64,000 nucleotides of DNA from Phragmites australis (GCF_958298935.1 NC_084923.1:34006501-34070500), one strand, 5' to 3'. Positions 23,055 through 34,740 are shown, counted from the stretch's first letter. A program made the numbers and translations. Notes: generated from the letters alone by a model not told the origin.

Positions 23055-24038
23055 AAATGAGAAAATAATGAAATATGATGAGCATCATATCTGATACATA
23101 TGTGACTTTTTTAAGCTAGTGCTTATGCTACATAGGAGTTTTTACACTTTCATATCTATATGTGTAACTGTGTAGTTTTTGTCATAACTTTTTAAATCGA
23201 ATGACAACTTGAGTTAAATCTTCTCATGGTTAAACTCTCTTGGTTGCTTTGATCTTTGATAAAAATGCTATATGTGAAAGAATCAAAGAAATAAAAAAGT
23301 ATTGTATAATAGTTGATAGACAAAAGATCAAGGAAGTATGCACTGTCGCGCTTCTTTTTTCAAGACTGCTTATCATTGTACTTTGATATGAACTTGGAAG
23401 AAGTCGTGTATGACCAAAATCATTGTCTTAAGCTTCTAATTGTCTTTTTGACATAGGATTGGTATGGTTGGATAGAATAAGACTGATGGTGCATATAATT
23501 CCTTACAAAAGAATATGAGAAGTTACTTAACATCAAAATTAGCATCTTGTTATATGTCTTTTTAAATCAAAACACTGACATACTTTTGATATTCATGTTT
23601 TTGACATACTTTTGATATTCATACTTTTGACATACTTTTGATATTCATGCCTTGCAAATAAATCATTAATTATACTTGATAAGTTGTGCTCACACTATAT
23701 TTTTACATGTGTAGATGGGTTGGTGCAAGTATTCTCGATAGTGTGGCTTGGTCGAGTATTTGTTATATATGTGGATGAATTCTGATGCTCATTGAAATAA
23801 TTGAAATAACAAGATTTGATTCTCTCTTCTGAATTTTTGATGAAATCATTGCCAAAGGGAGAGAGAAAGTTGCTTATTTTCATTTTTTGCTTCAAAGGGG
23901 GAGAGAAAAGTTTTTTCTTCAAAAGATTTTTTGATCTTTTGATTTCACTTTGCGTTTGATTTTAAAATCAAATCATGTCTGTTAAAAGGTTTCCAATGCT
24001 CACATTAGGGTTGTCAATGTTTTCATCAAGGGGGACAT
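23055..24038 (+). other. Noncoding spacer between pol and the 3' LTR
   Basis: About 1 kb without an open frame of note. A 24-25-bp unit related to ttttgacatacttttgatattc is repeated about three times at 23570-23650. The polypurine tract AAGGGGGACAT (24028-24038) sits directly before the right LTR. No envelope-like gene is visible. Confidence 0.6.
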
Positions 24039-25418
24039 TGTGAGATCATGTGATGAAAAATTAGTTTGTTTGATGAAATTGGCAGAGCAAAGTGATTTAG
24101 CATAATGAAATTTGGTTGATGTTCATAAGTTGCTAAGATATGCTTGGATAGCATTATTGGTTTGATGCGCTATCATTAGTTGGGTATACTTATGTTAGTG
24201 TATTGGTTTTGCTTGGAGTTTGCATGGTATTGCGTGAACTGATCTTGTGTCAAGTCGGGAAGAACTTGTGCTCATACTCGATTGTTGTTTGATTCATGTG
24301 CAGGTGTTGGTCGAAGGTGAACGTGGTCGATGATGGATCGACGAACTAAGTTCAGGGAGGAACTGAGGTTCGGTGACTAGGTTCAAGAGGAACTGAGGTT
24401 GTGGTGATCGAGGATATCATGCAGGACGTTCAAGCTGAGAGAACAATGCATATGGAGACAAAGCTTTGCGATGGACGTAGGAGGCGATCTAATCATGAGA
24501 GGACGTGAAGACTAATTGTGTTCAAGTTGGAGCAGACACGAGGGAGTCGTGTGGTGGCTGGACTTGAGACAAGAGTTAGTGTCGGAGACGGACTCTGAGT
24601 TGGTTACGTATATGCATGTGTGCATGGGAGATGTGTATACATGATTACGTAAGAGTTGTTTGTCCTCTTGTGATTAGAGGAGGATAGAGACCAGATTGAA
24701 TACGACAGGGAGTTGTAGTTCGATTCGGTCACGTTTGTGCGTGTGGCTACTCTATAAATAGAGAGGTCTGTTGTATTAGGTAGTATGAGAGCGCAAAACG
24801 CAGCAGAGAGATAGAGAAACTCGAGAGAGAGCTGTTTTGGGATTTCGTAGAAATCCTTCTTGGATGCTTTGGAGAGGCATCTTGTAAACTCATCTATGCA
24901 ATGAAAATTAAGTTTTGTAAGTTGATGAATTGCTGATTCGGAATTTTTTTTATGTTCTATATTCTGCTTGTTTGGTTTTGATTTTCGATTAATCTCATGC
25001 TTTTTTCAAGTTTCATCTTGGTTTAATCCATACAAAACCTTGCTAGAATATCTAGTGTTTGATCTGAAATTTTTTTGAGTGGATTTGGTTTGTTCTCGAG
25101 TAGCTTTTTGTCAACTCAACTGACACAGTCTGCTTTGACCAGGAATAACTTTTGATCCACATATCCGATTTACTCAATACTTATTGGGTTAGTTTCGTAT
25201 TTGAATCTAGTTTCTGCTAATAAAATTTTAGAGCAATCTAACCAGCAGATCTTTTTGTACATTATTTTTACTAAAATGTGTACATTCTGTTTCGAGTGGA
25301 ATACCGAGTGTAAATTGAGTTTGAATTTGGGTGAGCTAATCTTTGAATTTGGTTTCGACAATCATTCACCCCCCCCCCACCTCTCTGATTGGGTATTTTG
25401 CGCGTATTCGATCCTACA
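24039..25418 (+). repeat. Right LTR of the Sirevirus-like element
   Basis: 1380 bp, TGTGAGATC...ATCCTACA. TATAAATA at 24753-24760. A run of nine or more C residues lies near 25370. Confidence 0.9.
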
Positions 25419-25423
25419 CCTCT
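25419..25423. repeat. Target-site duplication, right copy (CCTCT)
   Basis: Identical to 16102-16106. Confidence 0.85.
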
Positions 25424-26079
25424 TAAGCTACCTCATGGTGTTCCTTGGTTTCATGATTGCTAACTTGCTTCTAACCTCACTATAAATAATTTGTTTGTAA
25501 TGTGCAAATGTAACAATTAGTTGTTTGTAGGAATGTTTATGGTTCCTTCATTATCAAGTTCATGCCCATATGGAATGGAGAAATATTTGAACCAGTAATT
25601 TATAGAGTTAGTCTTCTCTATCGCAAAACGATGTATAATTCCCATTGATCCGTGTTCAATTAGAATTCTTGTTATTGACATGCAATGCACATACATAATA
25701 GCTATCAACTTAGGAAGCAGTTTTTTAAGATCTACTAAAGTATAACGGAAACAAATGTGAAGACAGTAACCCCTCCTGTGTTCAAAAAATTGTTAATGCA
25801 TTAGGCATTAGATGTTTCAAAAGATAAATTAGTTATGATATTATATTTGCACGTGACTATCTATTTAATCATATATTACTTATTGTATTATTTATTTTTA
25901 TTTTTAATGTTTTAAAACCATATAAAAAACTTTAGATATAAAAAATTGTGTGTGCGACAATGGTTACTGGTACTAAAAAGTTTCCCAATGGTCGATCAAT
26001 GCACAGGACCGACAAAATCCCAAACTTCTCTGTAGGGCTGAAACGCTTCTATCCGGCCATTCTTATCCACAGTCTCGTC
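25424..26079. other. AT-rich intergenic DNA
   Basis: No gene recognised. The last about 100 bp are less AT-rich and probably belong to the same host segment as 34037 onward, which the MULE split. Confidence 0.4.
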
Positions 26080-26088
26080 TCTTTCTGT
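26080..26088. repeat. MULE target-site duplication, left copy
   Basis: TCTTTCTGT, identical to 34028-34036; 9 bp is the Mutator superfamily length. Confidence 0.92.
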
Positions 26089-26240
26089 GAGTTTTTTTAT
26101 TTTATATTTTTTTATTAAAAAATTAAATAAATAGATTCCTCACAGGAGAATTTGCAAAACTAGGCGCCTGCAGGGGACTGCAGCCCTCTGAGAGGGCGGT
26201 TAGAGGTCCTAACCGCCCTCTGAGTGGGCGGTTAGGGCCT
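26089..26240 (+). repeat. MULE left TIR with GC palindromes
   Basis: AT-rich outer part (to about 26150), then gagaatttgcaaaactag shared with the other end, then GC-rich modules. Bases 26192-26220 form a 12-bp perfect inverted repeat (gagggcggttag / ctaaccgccctc) around a 5-nt loop. The module recurs next to it and in the right TIR. Confidence 0.88.
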
Positions 26241-26545
26241 TTTTTTTCTCTAAAAATGTAATTTTTTGTGTAATTGAAGAAATAAAAAGGAAGGGGTGTA
26301 AGGAAATTAAGAATTTAAATTTGGAGTAGGTTATGTAATAGTCGGAGAATAAAAAATCAGTAATTAGCAGTCACAGCATTTTACGTGGGTATGGGGTGCG
26401 AACGAGGACAAACATAGTATTAAACATAGGGTGAAAACATTACAATACACTGTAACTGCGATGACACGATGAGGAAACAAAGGTGGCATGTACGGTTCGC
26501 ACTAAGACCTACTTATTAGTGCGCCGATCCTAATCATAACATGCC

Positions 26546-27176
26546 TTAGGGAGGGAAAGTATGTCGGGTTACATTAGCTACTCTATACTGAGTGCATCTA
26601 GGATACTTTCCCTTTCGGAGGGCATCGGGACCTGCCGCCTTAGCACGGCGGGCTCTCTCCCGCTTCCTTTCCGTCTCAGCCTCCCGAGCCTTCACGGTAC
26701 GGTCGTGCGCCGCCTTCCTCATGCGCTCCTCTTCCTCTCGCTTGAGGCGAAGTTCCTCTTGTTGTTGCTCGTACTCCCGACGTGCGTATACTTTCCTTCT
26801 CCACCTCATGTTCATGTCGACCCACTGCTTCTGTGAGTCATTTTGCTCATTAGAGCCACTGAATAAAATCACAGAGCGGTGGAGGGGACTGAAAAAATGG
26901 AACAAGATGAGCGGTTAGTAAAAGATGGTGCGAAATCGGAAAAGATGAGCCGGATATCTGTTACCGTACCGGTCGATAACCAGTTGTTGCATGTCGAGGC
27001 TTGTCATACTCGTAGTTGGCACACATGAAGAAGCGCAGCCCATAGGTGTATGAGATGTCCTGCGACTCGCGGAGCTTACAAAGGTCACCACAGAAGCACA
27101 TTGGTGGTTCGAGACCTTCAGGTATGGTAGTCCCCCAATGTTTCTTTGGTGGGCTTGATGGAGCTGAGGAAGACAT
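26546..27176 (-). CDS. MULE accessory protein: GRF-like zinc finger plus charged coiled coil (two exons)
   Basis: Exon 1 runs from the ATG at 27176 to about 26966 and encodes a Ser/Pro-rich start and a Cys motif (PMCFCGDLCKL...RFFMCANYEYD) resembling GRF-type zinc fingers found in plant transposons. A GTAAC donor near 26965 and a TTTTTTCAG acceptor near 26889 define an intron of about 77 bp. Exon 2 then encodes a highly charged helix (REYEQQQEELRLKREEEERM) and a Lys/Arg-rich end, about 185 residues in total. No stop is seen inside this model. Role unknown; by analogy it is an accessory, perhaps DNA-binding, TE protein. Intron edges may be off by one base. Confidence 0.6.
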
Positions 27177-27636
27177 TGCACTTGAGAGATATGAGAAATG
27201 AATAATGCTTCAACGTAAGGAGGTTCGGCTATTTATAGTTGGGGGAGGCAGGAGCATTGGATTCGCTCGTGAAGAAAGGAGTGAGGGCAGGGGCGTAGCT
27301 AGTGGTAGGAGCATCGGATTCCATCTTGAAGAATGGGAAAGTTGTGTTATTGATCATGGTAAGAGATTCCACATTTATTGGTACCCGTGTTGTCATTTAT
27401 TGTTTGGAAAAAGCTGGGTAGTGTTGTCACGTCTTGTTTAAAGCCTGCGCTAGGAGGCATATGTTGTCAAGTCATGGTTAAAGTTTAGTAGTGTGGTCAC
27501 TTCTTCCTTGAACGTGTCTGAATACGAAATGCATTTACGACATGCTAAGTCGACCATACAAAGTAAACGTGTCTGAATACATAGGAGTACATCACGAAGC
27601 GAATATGCATATGTAAGTTACATAAAATGTAAAATG

Positions 27637-30528
27637 CTACTGCTGCCTCCCTCGTTGCCGTCGCCCGTGCGCCCCATCATGGTCCCGATGCCGCTGGTTA
27701 ACCCTCACGTGACCCCTGGAGTAGGTGAGGGGGTCAGGTGGACCGACGTGTCTGGTAGGCCTAGTAGGGACCACCGGTGTCGTGGCCTCGTCCTGCGTCG
27801 GCTGTGTCCGAAGGGGAGCACTGGAAATCTGGGACCGCTGGAGGACGTCGTAGTCAGGTGTGCCCCCGAAGAAGTCATGGACGAGGTCGTATGCGGCGTC
27901 GGGGCCAGCCTCATCCTCCTGACTAGGGTAGGAGGACTGTGAAGGCTCCGCAGGCATCCATGTGTACTGGCTAGAGGGGCCTATGAACAAATAATCACGT
28001 TAGATACGAACAATATGGTATTGGAAGTAGTAGTAAAAATTGTATAATTGTACCCGTGTGGTATGACGGTGCAGCAGAAGAAGGCCACGCTGTCGTGCCG
28101 TAGTATGGCTCATACATTGCGGGCGGGGTCGGGCGCGGGGCCACCGAAGACGGACCGGCCTCGTCACCGAAGTAACCTGAGCACAATATTAACTTATTTT
28201 GCTGAAAGTATTACAAACTAGGATGAAGGGTGCCGCCAGTACCTGAGGGTGGACGCACAGGGCTCGATCTACGAGGCTACGTCGAGACTTGTGCAGGCGG
28301 ACCTAATGAATGTTTAATAATAAGTAAATGATATTGTTCAATATTATTCAAAAGCATAATTCGTACCAAGTTGCTCCGAGCCTCCATGACGTGCAAGAAG
28401 GGGTCGTGTGGGTGCCGACACGGATGAACGACGATGCACATCTGACGGCCGAGACGACTCGGCGTGGACACCACTGGACCTGGGAGGCGTCCCTGCTACA
28501 TCTATGGTAGATCGGCAGGAGGTAAGCTTCAAGGCGCGCGCTGTCTTGTCGAAAACCCGCTTAATGAAGCTCGCAACATCCGACGCACTTAGGTGGTACC
28601 CTTGCCGGACGCAGTCCATGGCAGCAGCTGCATCCCTATGTACATCATAAACGATATCTGCCTGCGGATACGAACAGAAGTAAACAATTACAGTATACGG
28701 TTATGTTCGTTCAATATGGACTACTGACTTCAAAAAATAACTTACTGCTAATGCGGCGTCCTCGTCCCAATGCACCGGGTATGCCTCCGTTGTCGACGCG
28801 ATGTGGGGCCGGACACCCTCAGGGGTGTAGGTGACACATGTGCGCGTACGTGGAACGTACCACTGTAGGTACTCCTTGAAGTTCCGCTCGGTGTGGGGAC
28901 GAGCCTCCTCCACAACATCCTGTAGCGCTTGGGCCCATATTGCCACGTAAGGGGCCAAGCACTCTGCCCAGAGGTTGCCAGCTGGCTGGCCTTTCCCCGT
29001 GTACCTGCATTTGAACCATGGTAAATGTAAGTCACAGTGAAACGAAGGTTGATAAAACTGTAATTTTTCATATGTACCTGTGGACTTGCACGGGGACGGT
29101 ACGGATGTGGACGAGAGGGAATGCCTGGTGACGGCCAAACTACCGCATGACGCGGTGCGGTGAGTACTCTTCGACGTAGATGTCGAAGACAAGGGGCACC
29201 TTCGTGAGCCAGTACTCCTCGTCGCGGGTACACAAGGGTGGAAAACCTAACCCTGCACGCGCCTACACGGCCAAGATGCTGTATAGCTCCCATACCACGT
29301 CGTCCGGACGTAGCCTGTCGAACTGGGTACAAAAATGCTCATATGCGCTGCGAGGCTGCTCGTGCGCCCAGTGTGGCTGCGTGACAAACATCAATACAAA
29401 TATTTAGAGACAAAAAGAATACGAAGGAAATTGTTAATGTAAAATACGTACCTGACGACGACACCACATCGAGGCTATAGTAGGCACGTCCTCATCCGGC
29501 TCGCCGTACCATTCCTCTGGGTACGGGGAGCGGTCCACCACTAGCATGCCTATGGAGAAATGCTCATATGACCACAGCTGCAGAAGAAGTGGACACCCGG
29601 CGAAAGTGGCTAGTGGCTGTTTCTTCGTGCATGCGTCGCAGAGCGCCCAATATGTCGCAGCAAGAACAGCTGATGCCCAACTGAACTGCGGTACGTCCTC
29701 CGCATCAGCGTCCGCTATCGACCGGGCGTACGGCACAAGCGTCCTGGCAACCAGGTGGCCTTGGCCACTAGTGAATATTACCCACCCAAACAACCAAAGC
29801 AGGAAGTCCTCCAAATGCCTGGAGACCGCGTATGCGTTGGCGTGTGGGTGTATGTACGCCGACTGCACATATGATTGGTGTCAAAAATGATCATTACTAC
29901 ATACTATATTAGTATTTGATAGGTTGTATGGTACCGTACCTGGAACTGTAGGATCCACTTCTTCGGACAAGAACTCAGGCACGTAGGGGGGTGCGTCCAC
30001 CTTTCGCTCCACCGAGCCAAAGCGCTGATGCATGTCGTTGATCCAGTCAGCCTGCATATCGATGACCCCAACCGCAGCTCCCGCGCAAGGAAGGCCTAAG
30101 AGGTAGGCTACGTCCTGCAAGGTCGGGGTCATCTCGACGCACGGGAGATGGAACGTATGTGTCTCCGGCCTCCATCGGTCGACCAGTGCTGCTATCAGCG
30201 ACCGATCAAAGTAGAAACGACGGGCCGCAACCTCGGGGTTCTCCGTCGATCGGGCCTCGACCAACCGGCAAAGCGGTAGGAGTCCAGCCGCTGCCAACCT
30301 ATAAGTGTTGCAGTATATCAATAATATGGAACAACATCAGTGATATGGCACATTTCGTATCAAATTTTCAAAGTACCTGTGCTTCCATCACTCGTCTATG
30401 GTCAGCAGCTTTCCAGGGCCCCGTGGTCGAAACACTCCTAGCTCCGTCTGGTGCTCGGCGGATAAGAAGCTGCGATGCTTCTTGTCCACGGCGGGGTCTA
30501 AAAGCTCGGGGGTCGCAGGGTCAGCCAT
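27637..30528 (-). pseudogene. MULE-borne plant mobile domain (PMD) gene, at least eight exons
   Basis: Starts at ATG 30528 (MADPATPELLDPAVDKKH). Exon-like blocks with GT/AG borders: about 30528-30377, 30298-29940, 29862-29452, 29376-29078, 29004-28746, 28661-28367, 28302-28243 and further blocks to 27637. PMD landmarks include GLLPLCRLVEAR, FHLPCVEMTPTLQDVAYLLG and LLWLFGWVIF. Later come TRDEEYWLTKVPLVFD, HRVMR and FGRHQAFP. The C-terminus is Pro/Arg-rich with DPLTYSRGHVR. In-frame stops at 30388-30390 (TGA), 29263-29265 and 29140-29142 (TAG) disable it. PMD proteins such as MAIN and MAIL1 act in plant gene and transposon silencing. PMD is known from both host genes and TEs; its role in this element is not known to me. 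Confidence 0.8.
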
Positions 30529-30675
30529 ATCTGCATTTGAAAGACATGTACATTAATACATTGTTAAATAAATACAGTAACAATATACTTTGAATGCAAA
30601 TTAACTATATCACTATATGCAACATTAACGAATATTAAAATGGTACAAAACGAGCACAACGCACATAAAACTCAC

Positions 30676-33306
30676 CTAGACAGCAGGTGCATCACCGGGT
30701 GCATTTTTGGGACAATATTTGTACGTGTGACCTATTTCATTGCACTGACTGCATCGCTTCATCTTAGGGCCAATCTTGGATTCATCCATATCGTTGCGAA
30801 TCCGACGAGTTTGTCTTCGGCCCGGTGCGTTCTTCATCTTTTCCAAATCAGGCACATATATTCTTACAGGCCCTGGATTACTTGTAAAAGTGTCAACAAT
30901 GCCGTAACCATACAGCTCCTGGTTCCAGGTGTTAAGTATTTGATCTTTCATAAAATACTTTGACACATATTGCCTGGGAAGCATATGGTGCTCCGCACAC
31001 GCAGCTATGACGTGTGTATAAGGTTTATGGAGTAATTGTGGCTTCTGACAACTACAGATGCATGTCCCACTCCTTAGCACACACTCTTGAACATGCCGCT
31101 CACGTCTACCCCCCCTCCGACCCTTATCCCGACACAGGACACTGAACCTGTGCTCTGCAGTGCCCTCTTGATTTGCGCGATGCATGTGGGCCTTCTTATT
31201 AGCCTTCTCCATGTACTCACATAGCATCTGTCCGTAAAGCATACGATTGTCCTCCATTACAACCTTAGCAGCTGCATATCGACCAATAAAGTACTTACAG
31301 GTCCCATGCAAAATGCCTTCTACAATTCCAACTAGTGGTAGGGACCTCATTCCTCGCATGACCCAGTTATAAACCTCTGCAAGATTTGTAGTCATTACTC
31401 TGTACCTTGCACCATAACTGTCGTACAACAAAGCCCATTTTTCATTTGGCTCATTGCGTATCCACTGTGAGAAGCTCCTAATAGATGAGCCTGATCTCCT
31501 TACAATCTGCGGAGTATCGGTTGGAAGAGAACCGAGAGCTATTGGTTCATCACCGTTAGGTGCAACCTCCGCAGTTTGTTTTAGAGTCAGTTCATCAAGT
31601 CTTGCCCATAATGCATTGAACTTACGTTGCTAGTTTTGACTGCACAACTTCTTGAAGAACTTCATTAACTCTTTGTTTTTAAACTGTCTGTAGAAATTCG
31701 CACCCATATGGCGCATGCACCACCTGCTTTTGAGATCGGGCCACTGTGCTGCTACACCCCGTCGCACGCTACCATGTTGCATATCCAGCAAAACCTGCAA
31801 CAATCCTGTATGTCTATCATGAATGAGACACACATCTGGTCGGTCAAGAACAATTGCATGTTTAACCCGCTCTAGGAACTAATACCAGTTGTCCCCGTTC
31901 TCACTCTCCACGAAAGCAAACCCTAGTGGCAGGACTTGGCTGTTACCGTCGACCCCAATTGCAGACAAAATCTGCCCTTTGTACTTCCCAGTCAGGAATG
32001 TTCCATCTAGGCATATGATGGGTCGGCAATATCGAAATGCTTTGATAGTTGCAGCGAATGCAAAGAAAGCACGCTGCAACACTCTTTTTCCGCTGTACTC
32101 CACGTCAGTAGAGGGGTAATGCTTGATATCATAGTAGCTGCCTGGATTTCTTCCACAAATTATGGCTAATTGACGAGGTAGATTGTGATATGAATCTTCA
32201 TATGTTCCGAACCTCATCTCAATAGCTTTTTGTTTCGCCCTCCATGCCTTCGCATAGTTTATTGTGTACTAGAACCTTTGCTCAATAGCACAGATTATTG
32301 ATCGTGGCTCATACCTTAGGTTGTCCACAATCTCTCCGTACATAACATTTGCAATGAAAGCAGAAGACAGGTTCCGGTGGACGAACTCTATTTCCTCAAT
32401 ACGACAATTATGTTCCTTAACTATTGAGCATTGCCAGTAGTCTACCCATTTCCCTCTGAATGCGTGCACCTGCCAAGGACACTGAGGCACCAAGCACTTC
32501 ACATCATACTCTCTTTTACTTGATTTAACAACCTTGAATTGCCTACGAAGAGACAACGACCAGAATTTCACTACATCAATAACTGCCTCTTTTGTAGGGT
32601 ACATAGCACCCTGTGACACCTCGTTCTCATGGTACTGCCATGGTGTCCGGTCAACCTCGCTAACCACCAACTTCGAAAATTCATGATCCCGCCACTCTGC
32701 AGGAACTGGAGCATTACCCTCCTCATCAGACGAATCCCCATCGGCAAGGCCTTCCTCCAACTCTTCATCCTCCAAATCCATATCTTCAATGATGCTAGGG
32801 ATGTGCTCCCCTTCATCAGCTACACTCATCGGTTACAGCTCTGGAACATCACCAACTTCCTCCCTGGACCCAACATTAGCCGCCTCTGATTCATCTTCCA
32901 CTGCCTCACTTGGTCCTGCTACTGCTTCCGCAGAGTTCACCTCATTTTGATCTTTCAGGTACGCCTCAGCTAACAAAACAAGCGACAGGCCACGTTCACA
33001 ACATATATCTATATACTGCCTCTAAGTTGATGTGGCTTCGATGGGAACAAGCTCACCAAAGTATCCATGACTAGTACGGCTGAGGATAGCTTTCAAGTTC
33101 AGCTCATGTTGCTGCGGATCCAGTTGGAAAAACCGCATGAGCCATTTGCACACACCCACAATGGTCCTCTCATTAGCTTTACTAAGCCCCTTCATGACAT
33201 GACAAAATCCAGACAGATCTACACCGTTAGGACCGTACCTAATTTCACCCTCACCATAATATATCTGAAAAATTAATTTATCTGCCATCTCTGGAAACAC
33301 CCGCAA
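30676..33306 (-). pseudogene. MULE transposase (mudrA-like), one frame with five stops
   Basis: A single frame from about 33306 to 30676, about 875 codons, interrupted by TAG at 33022, TAA at 32833, TAG at 32269, TAG at 31879 and TAG at 31630, with no frameshift. Landmarks: N-terminal PB1-like region (DKLIFQIYYGEGEIRYGPNG), an acidic linker, the MuDR DNA-binding region (YPTKEAVIDVVKFWSL...CPWQVHAFR), and the MULE catalytic domain with Asp in CLDGTFLTGKYKGQIL and in CLIHDRHTGLL. A SWIM-like finger (CICSCQKPQLLHKPYTHVIA) has Tyr where a Cys is usual. The C-terminal knuckle CSQCNEIGHTYKYC is intact. It would cut and paste the element by binding the TIRs. Decay is by stop codons only. Confidence 0.9.
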
Positions 33307-33769
33307 ACATAACCTATGTTAAGACAACAAACTATATTTCTAATTATCAGATAAAATAATTTCTAAATACTATCCTAGGTTCGCAAATTATTATATACTG
33401 TTACCTCCTATATCCACAGGTACAACCCCAATATAATAAAAATAATATACTAAAAATAATATTCTACATTGCACTGCTATCGTACCATTTTATAAATAAA
33501 TTTGACAATTTTCTAAACCCTAGGTCATAAATGTCTAAAACCTATATCATATACTACTACTGCACTAATTAACAACAATAAAAAGGAAAAAAAAGATTTA
33601 CCCGAAAATTTTCTTCAAATCCGCGGCCCAAATGCAGCAGGGCTTCGTCGACCTCTCTTCCTCCCCTCTCCTCTCCTCTCTTCTCCTCTCTCTTCTCAAC
33701 TTTTTCTTTTTTCGAATTTTAATGAATTTTTAGCCATTTTTTGACCTTTTTATAGGAGAGGGCGGCCGG

Positions 33770-34027
33770 GCAGGCAGCGCGGCACGGCGGGCAGGGAGGC
33801 CTGAGGGGGCGGTAAGGACCTCTACCCGCCCCCTCGGGGGGCGGTAAGGGAGCCGGTCGGGCGGGCAGGTCGTACCCGTCCTCTCAGGGGACGGTTAGGT
33901 CCTCTAACCGCTCTCTCAAAGGGCTGCAGCCCCCTGAGAGAGAGCTGCAGCGTCTAGTTTTGCAAATTCTCCAATAAAGAATCTATTTATTTAAATTTTT
34001 AATAAAAAATATATATAAAAAAAACTC
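33770..34027 (-). repeat. MULE right TIR with expanded GC-module array
   Basis: Inverted match to the left TIR over the outer 130 bp or so, then an expanded set of GGGCGGTTAG/CTAACCGCCC-like modules (33800-33930). It is longer than the left GC part, so the ends are unequal. Confidence 0.85.
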
Positions 34028-34036
34028 TCTTTCTGT
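34028..34036. repeat. MULE target-site duplication, right copy
   Basis: TCTTTCTGT, identical to 26080-26088. Confidence 0.92.
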
Positions 34037-34740
34037 CCCCCTCTGCTCCATCAACCAGCCGGCCCAGGATTCCACAACGGTACCGCCGCGCCAAACCGCG
34101 TGCCTGGGTGCGTTATGCGTGGCCGCTCTGCACCTGATCCCAGCGGGGGCGTGAACTCGAGCGCGCTTGACATGACCAAACGACGCTGGCGCGTGTACCT
34201 CGACCAAACTACAGCTCGTTTCCCCGTAATCCCCGATAGCCCCCACTCCGCACGACTCCCACTCGCGCTCTCTGCCGGAGAGGCACCCCGCTGCCGAGGG
34301 CGACACCGCCCACCGTCGATTTCGAATCGCTGGTGAGCGGTACTTCATTTATGCTCTTCCATAACATTGATGAGGGAACCTATTCTCTCTGTTCCGCACG
34401 CTAACGCGCCTTGCTTTGCAGCTTATCCTCACCGAGGTGCGACCTCCCACGCCACCGCACCTCACCGACGTTGGACCTCCTTGGACTTCTTCCAACCGCA
34501 GGGACGAGGTACGTGAGCCCACTGTGCACTGCTTATGCTCGAGTGCTCGCAGCTGGAGTATACATTCCACGGTGCATAGTTTCACTGCAGAATAGGCGTG
34601 CCTGTCATACGCCTAAACGTCGCGTGGGCAACATAAGGCGAAGGTACATAGAGGATCGACTTAAATTGATGTACTTCCTAGAAGCTGTTTGGTTCAACAC
34701 CCCCGCCCCACCCCACATGCAACCAAATATCGGCCATGGT
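34037..34740 (+). other. GC-rich promoter/leader of an unidentified gene, split by the MULE
   Basis: This GC-rich segment has spliced-leader features: a donor GTGAGC at about 34333, an acceptor TTGCTTTGCAG ending near 34421, and a further donor GTACGTGAG near 34509. No protein-coding exon with recognisable homology follows. The continuing host sequence is presumably 25980-26079 on the other side of the MULE. A gene may start here and be lost downstream. Confidence 0.35.

Larger units (their letters stand above)
16107..25418 (+). mobile_element. Sirevirus-like Ty1/copia retrotransposon, full length but dead
   Basis: Long LTRs (16107-17538 and 24039-25418), a primer site at about 17541 (TGGTATCAAAGCC), and a purine tract AAGGGGGACAT at 24028-24038 delimit a 9.3-kb element. 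The 5-bp direct repeat CCTCT occurs just outside both ends (16102-16106 and 25419-25423). The left LTR has one change in its first base (GG for TG). Internal order is gag, protease, integrase, RT, RNase H, i.e. copia. Large size, long LTRs, a gag with two CCHC-like motifs and about 1 kb of noncoding sequence after pol fit the Sirevirus/Maximus lineage; the lineage call is inference. Confidence 0.93.
26089..34027 (-). mobile_element. Mutator-like element (MULE) with three genes, 9-bp target duplication
   Basis: The 9-bp string TCTTTCTGT occurs at 26080-26088 and again at 34028-34036, immediately outside ends that are inverted copies of each other (GAGTTTTTT... at 26089; ...AAAAAACTC at 34027). 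Inverted repeats extend well over 100 bp and include GC-rich palindromic modules. The interior codes, on the minus strand, for a mudrA-type transposase, a plant mobile domain protein and a GRF-like zinc-finger protein. A 9-bp duplication, long TIRs and a MULE transposase together are diagnostic of Mutator superfamily elements. All three genes carry stops or damage except possibly the small zinc-finger gene. Confidence 0.95.

Noticed and set aside
16107..25418. An envelope-like gene after pol in the Sirevirus-like element
   Set aside because: The roughly 1 kb between pol and the 3' LTR has no open frame of useful length and no signal peptide or transmembrane pattern.
26592..26918. 108-codon plus-strand open frame
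   Set aside because: Antisense to the charged coiled-coil exon of the MULE zinc-finger gene; its Ser/Arg/Cys richness is a by-product.
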